Shown: positions 33,763 through 45,851, numbered from the stretch's first letter. The stretch: 64,000 bases of DNA from Mesocentrotus franciscanus (GCA_037976565.1 CP137686.1:27055828-27119827); one strand, 5' to 3'. The notes: a model not told the origin generated them from the sequence alone. Program-made: numbers and translations.

Positions 33763-34709
33763 AATGGGAATGGTGATGGTGGTGGTGACTTTATCAGTCT
33801 GAATGTGATTAATCTGCTTTCATCCTTAGCAAATTGCTATCAAGCATTGATTTTCCTATCATATACAATCATTTTTTTCCTTTATGCTCTTTAAACTTGA
33901 ACCATTTGATTTTCTCATTTAGATTTGTTTATATGATTGTAAGTATTCTAATTTTTTTTAAACCTAGGTGGATTTTAGATTGGTCCCATTTAATCAAGCT
34001 TACGAGAGATTTGGTACTGATAGAAGTAAATAAATTGATATCGGGTTCATACACCAATTTCTTATCTTCTCTCAATTATTTTGCTGTTGTTTACAGTGCT
34101 GATGAAACAGATGGGACCACCATGCAGAAGGGTCAAGGAGATCAAGTGATGTCATCTATGCAAAGGAGGATTTCTCAATTTGGTAGGAGAAACAAGTTGA
34201 TTGTGGTTATACTGGGAGTGTAGATAATGAAGGAAGGCGTTGTGGTCCTAATTGCTATATGCCCTGTAGGCCATTTTTTGGAGCAATCTTTTTCATGAGA
34301 CTTTTCGGCTATTAAACTTTTCAATGGGAACGGGGAAAAAAGGTCAGTATATTCACAAATTATTTTTCAGCTTTACAGGAACTCAACCAAACTTCAATGA
34401 TACATGTGTTTTTAGTCCCATATACATGTTTCTGTGTGCAGTGCTTTTCACCGTAAGTGATTTTGTGTCAATTTCTTATCATTGCATTGTTGTTCATCTG
34501 ACTCTCAGAATATAAATGAACAGAAAAAAATAGAGAGGTTTTAAATGACATAGTGAGTGGAATCTATTAGCCTTACTAATTTTAGATGCTTAGATACTTT
34601 GTGAAATATTCAATTCAATTTCCTTTCATCTACAGCCTCCGATTCCAGGATGAGACCCAAACCCTCTTCCAGTGATGCGGACCAGACAAATGGGAACACA
34701 GCAGAATAA
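16259..34709 (+). CDS. RB1: RB1 (pRB) retinoblastoma pocket protein, 24 coding exons, 939 aa
   Basis: Nuclear pocket protein that binds E2F/DP and LxCxE proteins and restrains S-phase entry until phosphorylated by cyclin-CDK. I joined 24 exons; every junction is GT-AG with compatible phase, and the sum is 2,820 nt including TAA (human pRB is 928 aa). The RbN domain lies at about 1-270, pocket A 332-547, spacer 548-640, pocket B 641-771 and C-terminal region 772-939. LxCxE-cleft residues are present: Y703, K707, Y751 and N752, matching human Y709, K713, Y756 and N757. C700 matches human C706. TPVR at 329-332, LSPVR at 564-568 and MTPR in exon 20 match known CDK sites, and KRLKL at 864-868 resembles the NLS/cyclin-docking patch. 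These make it RB1 rather than RBL1/2. The first ATG is likely but the frame is open upstream, so an extra 5' exon is possible. Confidence 0.93.
16762..16823 (+). CDS. RB1: RB1 exon 2
   Basis: TTTCTACAG|GAA...TATGG|GTGAGT, 62 nt. Encodes the start of the RbN helical core ([12 protein letters not shown]), which matches the LWGICIFIAA segment of pRB. Confidence 0.85.
16907..17154. repeat. TIR element in RB1 intron 2
   Basis: CAGGGCTTCACACTAAC at the left and, inverted, CAGGGCTCAACACTAAC at the right. A related copy is at 36066-36217. No clear TSD; superfamily unknown (hAT-like termini are possible). Confidence 0.65.
17409..17498 (+). CDS. RB1: RB1 exon 3
   Basis: AATGAATAG|G...ATATCAA|GTAAGT, 90 nt, split codons at both ends. 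Ser/Pro-rich loop followed by VSHLLHAS, typical of the pocket-protein N-domain. Confidence 0.85.
17918..18049 (+). CDS. RB1: RB1 exon 4
   Basis: AACCCCCAG|C...TTTGAAAA|GTAAGG, 132 nt. Encodes the RbN helices KTFFEHM...[10 protein letters not shown] decayed tandem copy of this exon follows at 18083-18207. Confidence 0.9.
18437..18552 (+). CDS. RB1: RB1 exon 5
   Basis: CATACAG|GC...GCCAAAG|GTGAGA, 116 nt. Contains [13 protein letters not shown], equivalent to SWITFLLAKG of pRB. Confidence 0.9.
18610..18830. repeat. Possible small TIR element in RB1 intron 5
   Basis: GCTGCCAACCATTCCTA on the left is mirrored by GGTTGGCAGGTATGCC on the right, with repeated ATTCCTA blocks between. No TSD assigned. 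Confidence 0.4.
19004..19114 (+). CDS. RB1: RB1 exon 6
   Basis: CCATCCAG|GT...ACATTCA|GTAAGT, 111 nt. Encodes the [17 protein letters not shown] helix of RbN, parallel to LVISFQLMLCVLDYFIK. Confidence 0.9.
19165..19255 (+). repeat. SINE tail fragment
   Basis: GGAGCGCCAGGAGTG...CACTATACAAGAAC followed by (ATT)n, the same type of 3' tail as the SINE at 54.8-55.2 kb. Confidence 0.55.
19268..19440. mobile_element. 173-bp MITE with TA target duplication
   Basis: Ends CAGTCAAACCTGTCTATAG and, inverted, CAGTCAAACCTGCTTTAG, flanked by TA at 19266-19267 and 19441-19442. Internal copies of GTGGTCTTTGTAGACAGG. Tc1/mariner-type signature. Decayed relatives lie at 1047-1126 and 31450-31660. Confidence 0.85.
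19862..20052 (+). CDS. RB1: RB1 exon 7
   Basis: ACATGAAG|GT...CCAAAG|GTAAGG, 191 nt. Encodes an acidic loop ([17 protein letters not shown]) and IFLPFINSI, parallel to NFIPFMNSL that closes RbN. Confidence 0.92.
20572..20744 (+). CDS. RB1: RB1 exon 8 (interdomain linker)
   Basis: CTTGATAG|ATG...GTCAG|GTAGGG, 173 nt. Residues 275-332, with CDK-type sites at T305, S315, S317, S324 and T329. T329 (FLTPVR) corresponds to human T373, which gates RbN-pocket docking. Confidence 0.92.
20790..21075 (-). repeat. SINE, reverse orientation, in RB1 intron 8
   Basis: On the minus strand it reads GTCCTTTGGCAAGACATTAA, TCTACATTTGCCTCTCCC, CCAGGTGTTAATGGGTA, then GTGCTTTGAGCAG... This is the body shared with the 54.8-kb SINE. 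The tRNA-like head is not recognisable. Confidence 0.6.
21319..21406 (+). CDS. RB1: RB1 exon 9 (start of pocket A)
   Basis: TTTCGTAG|G...TTTGAG|GTGAGT, 88 nt. [13 protein letters not shown] matches RTVMNTIQQLMMI, the first pocket-A helix. Confidence 0.92.
21868..22041 (+). CDS. RB1: RB1 exon 10 (pocket A)
   Basis: CTTGTAG|GGG...ATCAAG|GTATAC, 174 nt, 58 codons. [16 protein letters not shown] is nearly identical to the pRB segment YKLGVRLYYRVMESML. Two degraded copies of its donor end lie downstream (22104-22280). Confidence 0.93.
22687..22801 (+). CDS. RB1: RB1 exon 11 (pocket A)
   Basis: CCTATAG|GAA...TACACAG|GTCAGT, 115 nt. Contains [11 protein letters not shown], an invariant pRB pocket-A signature. 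Confidence 0.93.
23462..23613 (+). CDS. RB1: RB1 exon 12 (pocket A)
   Basis: TCTACCAG|CT...CGAAAG|GTGAGT, 152 nt. [10 protein letters not shown]...KVIESFVK corresponds to FPWILNVLNL...KVIESFIK. Confidence 0.93.
23710..24414 (+). mobile_element. LINE 3' end (CR1/L2-like), 5'-truncated
   Basis: In RB1 intron 12. An open segment reads [17 protein letters not shown]..., then THRYSTRMS and, after a stop, [11 protein letters not shown]...SEVRN. This is the conserved C-terminal end of CR1/L2-group reverse transcriptases (SPSYL, YNTR, F...GA..WN). The 3' end is GGGGCTACCCTGTTAAAATA followed by (AATA)n, as in this group. Stops and truncation make it inactive. Confidence 0.8.
24471..24587 (+). CDS. 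RB1: RB1 exon 13 (end of pocket A)
   Basis: CCTTTCAG|CAT...ACACAG|GTACGC, 117 nt. [15 protein letters not shown] matches IMESLAWLSDSPLFD. Confidence 0.93.
24782..25928. mobile_element. 1.15-kb TIR element (CAGGGTTCGTAC ends), 5-bp TSD
   Basis: Ends CAGGGTTCGTACG and GTACGAACCCTG, with subterminal GTCATGGAA repeats in both arms (GGAAAGTCATGGAATT). Flanked by TAATA on both sides (24777-24781 and 25929-25933). I recognise no transposase, so it is probably non-autonomous. Superfamily not assigned. Confidence 0.8.
26097..28168. mobile_element. 2.07-kb element with identical 69-bp direct repeats
   Basis: In RB1 intron 13. The 69-bp blocks at 26125-26193 and 28086-28154 (CTAAAATAAAAGAACACGAG...ACGTGGAATGGC) are identical. 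The outer ends are inverted: TGTAACGCCC at 26097 and GGGCATTACA ending at 28168. The TGTAA...TTACA termini suggest a small LTR/TRIM-like element, but the LTRs do not match across their full length and I see no TSD or RT. A Harbinger MITE is nested inside. Confidence 0.65.
26833..27287. mobile_element. PIF/Harbinger MITE, 455 bp, TTA target duplication
   Basis: Ends GACCCCGTTCTCACTCACTT and AAGTGAGTGAGAACGGGGTC, flanked by TTA at 26830-26832 and 27288-27290. A TWA-type 3-bp TSD is the PIF/Harbinger hallmark. The interior is built from repeated GACCGCTCC and GGAACGGGTCTTAG modules in both orientations. Its terminus resembles that of the large element at 11031 (GGCCCGGTCCCACT). Confidence 0.88.
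28508..28551 (+). CDS. RB1: RB1 exon 14 (spacer)
   Basis: GTTTTCAG|AGT...GCAGATAT|GTAAGT, only 44 nt. Ends ...TSAAD and splits the Met codon of MFLSPVR. The 3.9-kb intron before it is the largest and most transposon-filled of the gene. Confidence 0.85.
28980..29304 (+). CDS. RB1: RB1 exon 15 (spacer and start of pocket B)
   Basis: ATCTTAG|G...GATTTG|GTAAGA, 325 nt, the longest exon. MFLSPVR equals human MYLSPVR (S567). A spacer of about 70 residues has SP/TP sites at S565, T582, S600, S613 and S623, three of them in a repeated PSP(K/R) pattern. It closes with [17 protein letters not shown], the first pocket-B helix. Confidence 0.93.
29791..29868 (+). CDS. RB1: RB1 exon 16 (pocket B)
   Basis: TTTTTCAG|AAT...GATCAG|GTAAGG, 78 nt. 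Ends GRHLDQ as in pRB (DRHLDQ). A stop-containing partial copy of its 5' edge precedes it (29627-29690). Confidence 0.92.
29930..30205 (-). repeat. SINE-like repeat, reverse orientation, in RB1 intron 16
   Basis: The minus strand carries CCTTAAGCAAGTCTTTTTAT, CTACATTGCTTCTCTCAACC and CCGGGGTAATAATCTG, resembling the SINE body and the GACCGGGGTAATAAT block near 55085. Diverged. Confidence 0.5.
30364..30468 (+). CDS. RB1: RB1 exon 17 (pocket B, LxCxE cleft)
   Basis: CTTTGTAG|ATC...TCACAG|GTACAT, 105 nt. [12 protein letters not shown] carries C700, Y703 and K707 of the LxCxE groove, then YRGLPHA. Confidence 0.95.
30790..31215. repeat. Two-copy tandem duplication in RB1 intron 17
   Basis: ATCCACCTCTGGAGATGGGT, GACCTCTCCGTAGAAGA, TGTTGTCAAACCAAGT and CCTTGTATCATGCCTTCATC each occur twice, about 190-200 bp apart (30830-31000 and 31013-31205). 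No exon is involved. Confidence 0.85.
31305..31424 (+). CDS. RB1: RB1 exon 18 (pocket B end)
   Basis: TTTGGCAG|ACG...ATCTCA|GTAAGT, 120 nt. [10 protein letters not shown] holds Y751 and N752 (human Y756/N757), completing the LxCxE groove. Confidence 0.95.
31450..31660. repeat. Diverged copy of the 19.27-kb MITE family
   Basis: Contains GACCACTTGCCTACAAAG and GCGTTTCCCTTATA on the + strand, the inverse of the TTTGTAGACAGGTGGTC and AAGGGAAAC blocks of that family. Confidence 0.5.
31813..31880 (+). CDS. RB1: RB1 exon 19 (C-terminal region)
   Basis: TTACACAG|CCT...TCTATCA|GTAAGT, 68 nt. PANLSPVPS parallels PPTLSPIPH of human pRB, including the S780-type SP site. Confidence 0.9.
32314..32424 (+). 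CDS. RB1: RB1 exon 20 (C-terminal region)
   Basis: GTTTTCAG|A...GGACAAG|GTAAGC, 111 nt. [16 protein letters not shown] parallels IPGGNIYISPLKSP. Five SP/TP sites, ending MTPRTR (human T826). Confidence 0.93.
32890..32920 (+). CDS. RB1: RB1 exon 21 (31-nt microexon)
   Basis: GATCACAG|G...[23 protein letters not shown] parallels RILVSIGESF of the E2F/DP-contacting C-terminal motif. Phase 2 in, phase 0 out; skipping it would shift the frame. Confidence 0.85.
33250..33386 (+). CDS. RB1: RB1 exon 22 (NLS region)
   Basis: CTCTTTAG|TCT...GATGG|GTAAGA, 137 nt. Contains [15 protein letters not shown] (NLS and docking-like). A stop-containing copy of its donor end lies at 33508-33585. Confidence 0.9.
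33409..33795. repeat. (GGT/GAT)n triplet-rich tract in RB1 intron 22
   Basis: Long interrupted GTG/GGT and GAT trinucleotide arrays, including (GAT)11 near 33730-33760. The exon-22 shadow lies within it. Confidence 0.85.
34097..34182 (+). CDS. RB1: RB1 exon 23
   Basis: TTTACAG|T...CAATTTG|GTAGGA, 86 nt. Acidic then polar tail; weakly alignable, supported by phase and by the following terminal exon. Confidence 0.75.
34408..34490. repeat. Fragment of the 7.1/36.6-kb dispersed repeat
   Basis: AGTCCCATATACATGTTTCT and GTGCAGTGCTT match AGTCCCATATACATCTTTCT and GTACAGTGCTT at about 36896-36930, and both are followed by ATTTCTTATCAT. It lies in the last RB1 intron. Confidence 0.6.
34636..34709 (+). 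CDS. RB1: RB1 exon 24 (terminal, stop TAA)
   Basis: CATCTACAG|CC... to TAA at 34707-34709. Encodes [22 protein letters not shown]. Short hydrophilic C-terminus as in other pRBs. Confidence 0.85.
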
Positions 34710-35224
34710 CAATCATCCATCTCCATCCTGCTTCTCTTTCTCTTTCTCAGTCTGCTCATTCATTGAAAACAAGACAAAACCAAAGAAAATTCAAGTTGAT
34801 ATTCAGGTATATTGCAGAGATTTGTGGAAGTATGAATATTAAATCTTTCCTTCACTGGTAATTCGTTTGGTACCCGTTATATTGATTATTCTGTAAAATT
34901 ATTACTAGCAAGACCAAAGAAGTTTTAAGAAACGGACAGGTAAAGAATGTATTGTCTGCTAAGAGCAAGAAGGGCATTAATTCATACTTTAATAGTTGCA
35001 TGTTGAGAGCCCTTCTGGTTCTCAATACTCTATGAACACCATCAATTTGACTTCAGACACTCAATGTTACTAAGGGAAAAGAAACGGAGATTTCATAGTT
35101 GTGCCATTAGCCTCTTCATATTTGAAGCAATAAACCACCTCAAAAAACAAAACCAAAACCATTTTGCATGAAAATAAATGGCAGGTGGAGTTGAAAAAGA
35201 GTAGCACGAAACAAGAAATACCCG

Positions 35225-35492
35225 TTAGCGTACTTATACAGGGCGGTTCACAAACACGAATTCAAATTTGTAACATTGGAACTTGGAAGGAGTATGAAAT
35301 TGTGGGAAGCATCAAGTCCCTTGTTGCCGGGATCCAGGGCACGCTAGATAATCTTTGGCGCAATCTGAGTCAATGTTTTGAAGCATTTTCAAACAAATTT
35401 AATGACTTATATTTCATTAATAATTTTGGTTGAGAAAGATTTGCTCACCTGTCGCTGTTACATGTTTAAATCCCTCGGGGACCACCCTGGTT
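35225..35492 (+). repeat. Possible Tc1/mariner-type fragment
   Basis: Outer ends ACAGGGCGGTTCAC (35239) and GGGACCACCCTG (about 35491) are imperfect inverts. The + frame between reads TLDNLWRNLSQCFEAF, reminiscent of the C-terminal helix of mariner-family transposases. Short, and only suggestive. Confidence 0.35.
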
Positions 35493-36065
35493 ATGTATAT
35501 GTAATAAAATACAGAAATGAGAAGCGCATATGTAATTAGGTCATTTTGTTTGCTGCTGTGGTTCTTTTAGGCGGTTTATAGCTTCAAGTGTGAACTAGGC
35601 CTCATTGCTTTCATGTTTTAAGTGTGTTATGTATACCATCCAAGTTAAGATCTATTTATAAGCCACCGTAAGTCTTCCAACTTTAATATATTGTATTATA
35701 GTGTTGTTGATCATTTGATGAGAAGTGTAAATCCATGTTATTTATAAACAATTTTAAGATACCTACATTATGCAACTTTCAAAGTACATAGCATGACCCA
35801 TTAGTCTTATCGTATTTTATGTCTGCTGAAGTTATGTTGCAGCGAACATTGTAGAGCCGATATAATGATGTGAAAAACCTTTTTTTTAAAGGATGTAAAG
35901 AAATGGTCGGTATTTTAAAGTTAGCATTGAATTGAGTATTTCATTATTATGTTGTTTCCATTTTGTTAAGGTGCTAATGCCCCTTTGCCATTGCCAAGAA
36001 GATATTACAAGTCAACTAAAATATGTTTATTAACCCTTCAGCCTATACAGAGTATGTGTTTTATA

Positions 36066-36217
36066 GCAAGGCTCTATGCTAACTTTCTATGGAAGGGGAT
36101 CCGGATTGAACCTTTTACAGTCTGTATGCATGATCCCTATGGAAAAACTTCAACATTTTGGGGGTCCGTACTTACCAGCACATTTTGGGTGCCTGTTAAT
36201 GTCGAGCCCTGCCTATA
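36066..36217. repeat. TIR element related to 16907-17154
   Basis: Left AAGGCTCTATGCTAACTTTC, right (inverted) CAGGGCTCGACATTAAC, with a shared GGGGATCCGGATTGAAC / GGGGGTCCAGACTGAAC block. Confidence 0.6.
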
Positions 36218-36584
36218 GCCATGTACTCGGTGTGAAAGGAATACGGTATAAAGCTAATATTTTCACACAGGGACATTCGACAGAGAGCAGGAGCACAGAA
36301 ATTATTTCCAGATGATAAGAAGGCTACTATACTTGTTGGCACATGTATTGCCAGCTCATTTTCATGTGTTCTTAAATTTTGCAACCCTAGAACAACTCCT
36401 GAAAGTAAGAGCATATGTCTATGGAACTTTTATCCTCTTGATAAGTTTTATATTACAAATTTTATTCATTCCACAAAATAGCACAAAGTGAATACCTTAT
36501 GTATTGAGGAATCTCTTGAACAACATGAGCACAAATCATCTTGTTATTGACTCAACTCAGTCATGTATGCAGTATATAAGAGAA

Positions 36585-37100
36585 TATGCACAATGTTTTC
36601 AACTTTCTCATTAGAGATAGTAAAGAAAAAAAAATTAAAGGAGAATTTTCATTACCTTTTCAGTCTTTCTGTTTTGCAAGGGAAAAATTGTTGTACTAAT
36701 CTTAAAGAGAAGGTTGAGTTCTGGGAAGAGGTGAAAAATAATTTGTGAGCGTTATCATTGTTATTATGCAAGTGTGGAAGAACATCAGGTTAAAAATGTT
36801 TCCTGAAAAGCATGGCTCTTCAGATGCATTAATATTTTAAATATGGTATGTAACAGCATAAAAATCAGGATGGATTTTTACGCCACATGTTCGTGTAGTC
36901 CCATATACATCTTTCTGTGTACAGTGCTTGTAAGTATACCAAGACTGGACCAAATTTCTTATCATATTAATGATTCCAGAACCTTGCAGTACACACCAAT
37001 ACTTATATGCTAGATGATCAACCTTTTCTGATCGATTCCACACTGTTTCTTTAACAATGCAATCGCACGACCAGAACTCAACTTCATCTTTAATGCTTGA
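36585..37100. repeat. Dispersed repeat, partner of 7130-7590
   Basis: Same orientation and same order of landmarks as the 7.1-kb copy (TTCTGGGAA, GTCCCATATA, TGATTCCAGAACCT, ACACCAATACTTAT, ACAATGCAATCGCA). Confidence 0.7.
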
Positions 37101-37742
37101 AATGATAGGAATGCTCATGATAATCTGACGGTGTGGAATTATTATTGTTTGTCACCTTTACTTGATATAAAAATGTGTGTGAAGCATTCAAAGCATCAAA
37201 TGCTGCAGTTTTGTTACTCTTTCACTTTGGGTTATTTAAGAAACCTTTTATGTAAGATTAAGATATGAATTTTTTATATTTTGTTACTCGAAATTATTTA
37301 ATTTTTATACCGTTGCCAATGCCGCTTAATTTGTTTTTACAGTGAGCAAACTATTTTAGCCATTTTTAAAAGTTGTAGAACTTATGTGTATATAGTTACG
37401 ATATGTATTCTCAGTATTTGTTTCTGAAGTATTGAATTACCAATTTGTGGCATTCCATTATGAGCATTACAATTGATTTGCATTTTACATTATTGGTTTA
37501 AAATATAATTAGTATCTGCAGAGTGTGTTGCAGAGATGTAATTGATTTTGTATCTACATGACCAAAGGTCTCACAAAGAGTCCCATGTATATACTGTGAA
37601 ATCAGAATCTTTTGCAACATTAAACTTTCACAAATTGTTGAGGACAGTCAATATCACGCGAAAAACTCTCTTGAATTTCAAAACTTATTATTTAGTGTTG
37701 TGTCAGTTTTTATTATTTCATAGCATGAAACTTGCAAATCTA

Positions 37743-37889
37743 GGTCCTGTTTCATTCAACTTGTTATCAATATCAAGTCATGATAATTGTTATAAGCTAC
37801 TGAAATCCTTGCATTTGATTGGCTGTGAGCAGATTAGTCATAGATCTGTGGCAGTTGTTCTTGATAACAAGTTTTGTGAAACAGGGCCC
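37743..37889. mobile_element. MITE (GGGCCCTGTTTCA family), copy 1
   Basis: Left GGTCCTGTTTCATTCAACTT, right inverted GGGCCCTGTTTCACAAAACT; both arms continue with TTGTTATCAA. Shares a GATTGGCTGTGAGCA core with 40614-40772. Confidence 0.75.
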
Positions 37890-40256
37890 AGAACCACTCA
37901 TGAAATTTGCAACATGTCTTGCATGCGAAAATTCCTGGTTATACTGTACATGTAGTTTTGAATTTATTAATGGCAGCCAGTTCACTGCATTATTTCCATT
38001 AGAAGATGTGTAACAGAGCTCTAAATTTACAATTCCAGTGGAATATATTTTCAAAAAGAGATATTGCTGACCAAGAATTTTCATGAACTTAGCTTTAGGC
38101 TTTTATTTCAGAAATCAATATCTGGTTTCAGTTATTGAAATGAAAATCATTTCTTAATTCTTAACAACCTTAAATCAGAAATTTCCTTTCCAAGGAAGGA
38201 ATGATTGTGCTTTGTAATTTCATTGTTTGTTCTTATTTCCTCCATGTGCTCATAGATACATCCATTTTGCAATTTGCTTGAAACACGAATCATTTTTACA
38301 TTGATTGTAATAATAAAATATGTTATGATTAGGCTGTTTGTTTCTACCCTATGCTGATTAGAAATATTTAAGTGGTTTTTTCCCCAATGATATTGGATAA
38401 CTGTTATAATACCCATCTGAATTCAGTTAATTGGAATATTCATATTCTCCAAAGTTGATAAATATTCCAAGCTAATGAATATTTAATTTTCAACATGGCT
38501 CAATTGTGAGTCAATGAATAAACCACGAAACTGAAATACCGGTATATGATGTTTTAGTAGCTACATGTATGACAGTGTACAATTAGACAACTTGCATTTC
38601 TTGCACCAGAACAAAGAAGGGAGGTGCTGTTAGTGATGTACTTGCCATCATTTTATGAGCTTATCGTATCAGTCTGTCAGAGAAATGGTATGTATCCACG
38701 ATCAAGCACCTCCCTTTCTGATTAGGGTCATGACAGAGGCTATGTTGCCCTTACTTACCTGATTTGGGGCTGTTGCTCACAGGACAGAAGAATTTTAAAT
38801 ACATAGAATTTTGTCTGATGTATTAATGGGTACTTGGTATTGCAAAATTGTTTTGTCGGTAAAGTATACTGATAATATGTGTTGTTAATGTTAACCTATG
38901 TATCAATTTTGCCTTCATTATGTGTTTACGTTTGTGTTGATGTAAGCACAATAAATCTGTAAAGTGTGTTTCTTAAATTATTTTATCAAGTGTCTTTTGT
39001 CAAGACTGAGAGTAGTGAGACCGAGGTAATTAACAAATTTAGAAAAGGAAAGAAAATGGAGGTTTGTTAGGATAGATGAAGAGAAACAAACAAACACGAG
39101 AAAGCTATCTATATGGAAACGGAAAGGCAGAGAGAGAGAGAGAGAGAGTTGAATGCACAGCTGTGTTTTTATGGAAGCACGTCTTGTGTTTAGGACTCGA
39201 CAAAAAACTTTTTTTTTTATAAAGGTTTTCAAAATAACCAGTTCTTGCTGGAACTAAAATTAAGATATTATTGAGATTAATGGCAAACAATTTTGAGGAC
39301 AGGAAGACAGGGAGAGGAGATAGATAGATAGATAGAAAGTGGATTGAGAGACAGTGAGAGAGAAAGATAGCAGGATTTTGTGACAATCTATGAAATACAA
39401 AAGTGCACTGTGAGATACGGAGTAAAACATGAAATCAAAATGTCAATTCATCTAATGTTATTTGAAGAAGAGTATCATTTTATGGAAGAACAATCTTTTA
39501 GGAGTAATTCTCGTCAATTGAAACACAGAAGCAGAAATATCTCAAAATCAGAAGTGAAAATAAACACAGAGATTAAAAAAGCAGGCAAAAAGAGGGAACA
39601 AAATCGGTAAAAATTTATCAACCACACAAAACCACATAGAATATGCATGCATGACAACAATTTATGTAAGATATTTGTGATAGCATTTATTCAATTCAAA
39701 ATGCCTCTTCACATTGATTACAAGATTATCAAAAGCTTGCATATTTAAAATTTGAATACATAATGTTACACATAACCAATATATTTACATAGCAACATAC
39801 ATGCATGATTTTGAAATATACAAAGTAAATATCACACAAATTGTAAATTGGATTAATATAAGCAAGTTTACAACTTCTATACTTAGCATTGCACCTTTTT
39901 AAATGTAGTATGAAAATAGCAATAGCACTCGTATTGTCCTATAGCATTTGTAAAATAGTACCAGGTATGTCATTTTAGGAAAAGAAAGTTTATTAGATAT
40001 TGACAACCTTTTACTCCGAAAATGCTATTATTTAGAAATTTCAAAACAAACAATGGCTGGTAACTATCAGAAATACAGTATTGTAAGTATCATATTCATA
40101 TTCCGTGAAAATATTTAAATACATGTATTCATTTTATGAGAATTGAAAATGGGCATTAAATAGTTTAACTAGCCATGTGTAGGATTAAGATACAGTCATA
40201 GCACAAAGTATGCATAATCCATGAACCTGTTATGGTCATCCAAAATAAGATACATG

Positions 40257-40413
40257 TCCCGTCTTGTAAAGAGCTGCAATTGATCTTGATTGATTGCAAA
40301 TCCTCCATTCAATCATAGAGTTGTAAAACCCCTTATCTCTTCATTACAGAGATGTGATTGATGTCAATTTATGATCAATTTGAATCAATTGCAAGTGTTT
40401 TCATGACAGGGCC
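40257..40413. mobile_element. 157-bp MITE with 3-bp TSD (ATG), sister of 3090-3246
   Basis: Ends TCCCGTCTTGTAAAGAGC and (inverted) GGGCCCTGTCATGAAAAC, flanked by ATG at 40254-40256 and 40414-40416. Same length and interior (GCAAATCCTCCATTCAATC against GTAAGTCCTCCAATCAATC) as the 3.1-kb element. Confidence 0.8.
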
Positions 40414-40613
40414 CATGTTTGCTAAAGTTTCTTCCCAGCATGAGATTTCATGATGGACAAGTTCATATAATATTCGCCATAAAAGGTAAGAATTTAAGAT
40501 TTCAAGATAACAACAATCACCATTATTCACCATCAACTTTCCTTCTCCAACATATGATGAAAACAAAATAATGTAGTTTAATTATTACAGATAAAATGAT
40601 ATAATTACCGGTA

Positions 40614-40772
40614 GTTCCTGTTTCATAGAGCTTGTGATCAGCAATAACACTGATCATACAATACTTTAAATGCCGGTAAGCTAATGGAATCATTGCGTTG
40701 ATTGGCTGTGAGCAAATTTGTCATCGAATTGTACCAGTTGCTATTGATAACAAGTTTTATGAAATGGGGCCC
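40614..40772. mobile_element. MITE (GGGCCCTGTTTCA family), copy 2
   Basis: Left GTTCCTGTTTCATAGAGCTT, right inverted GGGCCCCATTTCATAAAACT. Contains GATTGGCTGTGAGCAAATTT like the 37.7-kb copy. Confidence 0.75.
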
Positions 40773-41958
40773 TTGTGTACTTCATAAGAAAGTAAATAAA
40801 AAATGGTCAAAATTGATAACAAAACTAAACATTACATTCTTTTTAAATATCGTCTGTTTGCAGCCACAAAGGCATTGACTCTATTAATGCCCTAAGCTTG
40901 TGGTTCCAAACAGTCATCATTCTTTATCGATTTACGAAGTATGACAAATATATAAATAACCAATGATTCATAGACTGACACTGAACAGCAGATATCACGG
41001 CAGATTTCAGAACAAACTTTTGCATGCCTGCTTTTAACAAGAATATCGACGGAATGAGCTGGAAGAAACTTTCTGCATAAATAGCTACCGTACCTGATAT
41101 GGTGTTGATCACATTGTAAAACATTTCAAGAAACTTTCTATCTGAATTAAGTCTATCTATCTTCTCTTACATAATTTCTAGAGTGAATCATCCCTGTTGT
41201 CTGTTCAGAGCCAGAAATGAGACTCCAAAGAGATAATATTTGCTCTATCATTCTATATCCCAAATTTGGCTGCTATAACAGGCAATGTTTCCATTATAGA
41301 AGGAGAGGTGATTATTTGCAACAATTATCATTACATAGAAATTCCCAATTTGCTTTTTAGAAACGCTGCATGTATTCACTTTTCTACACTAGTATTAATT
41401 TTGGACATATTTCCTCAGACCTGATATTCAGACAATTTTGAAAGCTACAGTAATAAATCAGAGATGATACAAGAGCCCACATCTAATATATCTATATGAT
41501 GTTCATTTTGAAAATGCTTTTCATCTGTTGTCAGCCCGAAAGGACTTAAACTCTATGTAAAATTATATGAGTTAACAGCCTTCTGGCTGTCAACAAATGA
41601 TGTCATCTTATCATTCAACACACATTTAATGCCCTTTTGGCTCTAGAGAGATGATATATACTTGTACAATAGCTTACACTACATTTATCTTGTGAAATTT
41701 GTGACCATAACATCCCAAAATGCTCTGTGGCACTGCCACTTTTTGGAACGTACAGCATCAATCATCTTGCTTTCTTCGCAAACTCTCCCTTCAAAAATCA
41801 TAGTCAGCATACTGTAACGGTGGATAATATAACAATAAAAATTATCAGTTCCTGCCTGATATTAGAATATTCTTAAAGATAGCTGAAGGTTACTGCCAGG
41901 GTTCTGAAAGTGACTTTCAGGTTGCTGAAGGTGACCTTGATTGCTCTGAAGGTGACTT

Positions 41959-45554
<3,596 letters not shown>

Positions 45555-45851
45555 CTTGCGTTGATAATGAAACAGATATCCAAATAAAATCTAGAAGAAG
45601 TGGAAGATGAACTCCCTGTCCTGGTTACTTGTACATAAATAATACGAAAATCAATTTGTTTTCCGCGTTTCTTCCTATGTTGTACGTGGAGTCGAGTTCA
45701 ATATGCCGAAATGACCTCTAAATAATATGCAGGCGATTGTGCACGGGTCATAACAAATAACACGCATACACATGTACGCTGGTTAGGTCGCTAAGCAATT
45801 AGTCAATGGTACGACGCATGCGCACAAGTGATAGACACCTGTCCGTACGGC

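Larger units (their letters stand above)
34710..38960 (+). other. RB1 3' flank / possible long 3'UTR
   Basis: Two plausible poly(A) signals: AATAAA at 35503, and AATAAA at 38950 followed by a GT-rich GTAAAGTGTGTTTC element, the more canonical arrangement. The long interval holds MITEs (36066-36217, 37743-37889), the dispersed repeat at 36585-37100 and a Tc1-like fragment. I found no other exon. Transcript data would be needed to fix the end. Confidence 0.4.
38965..41950. other. Region between converging genes
   Basis: Contains (GA)n at 39128-39148, a GATA run at about 39322-39338 and two MITEs. AATAAA on the minus strand at 39686-39691 could terminate CFAP97D1. No exon recognised. Confidence 0.4.
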
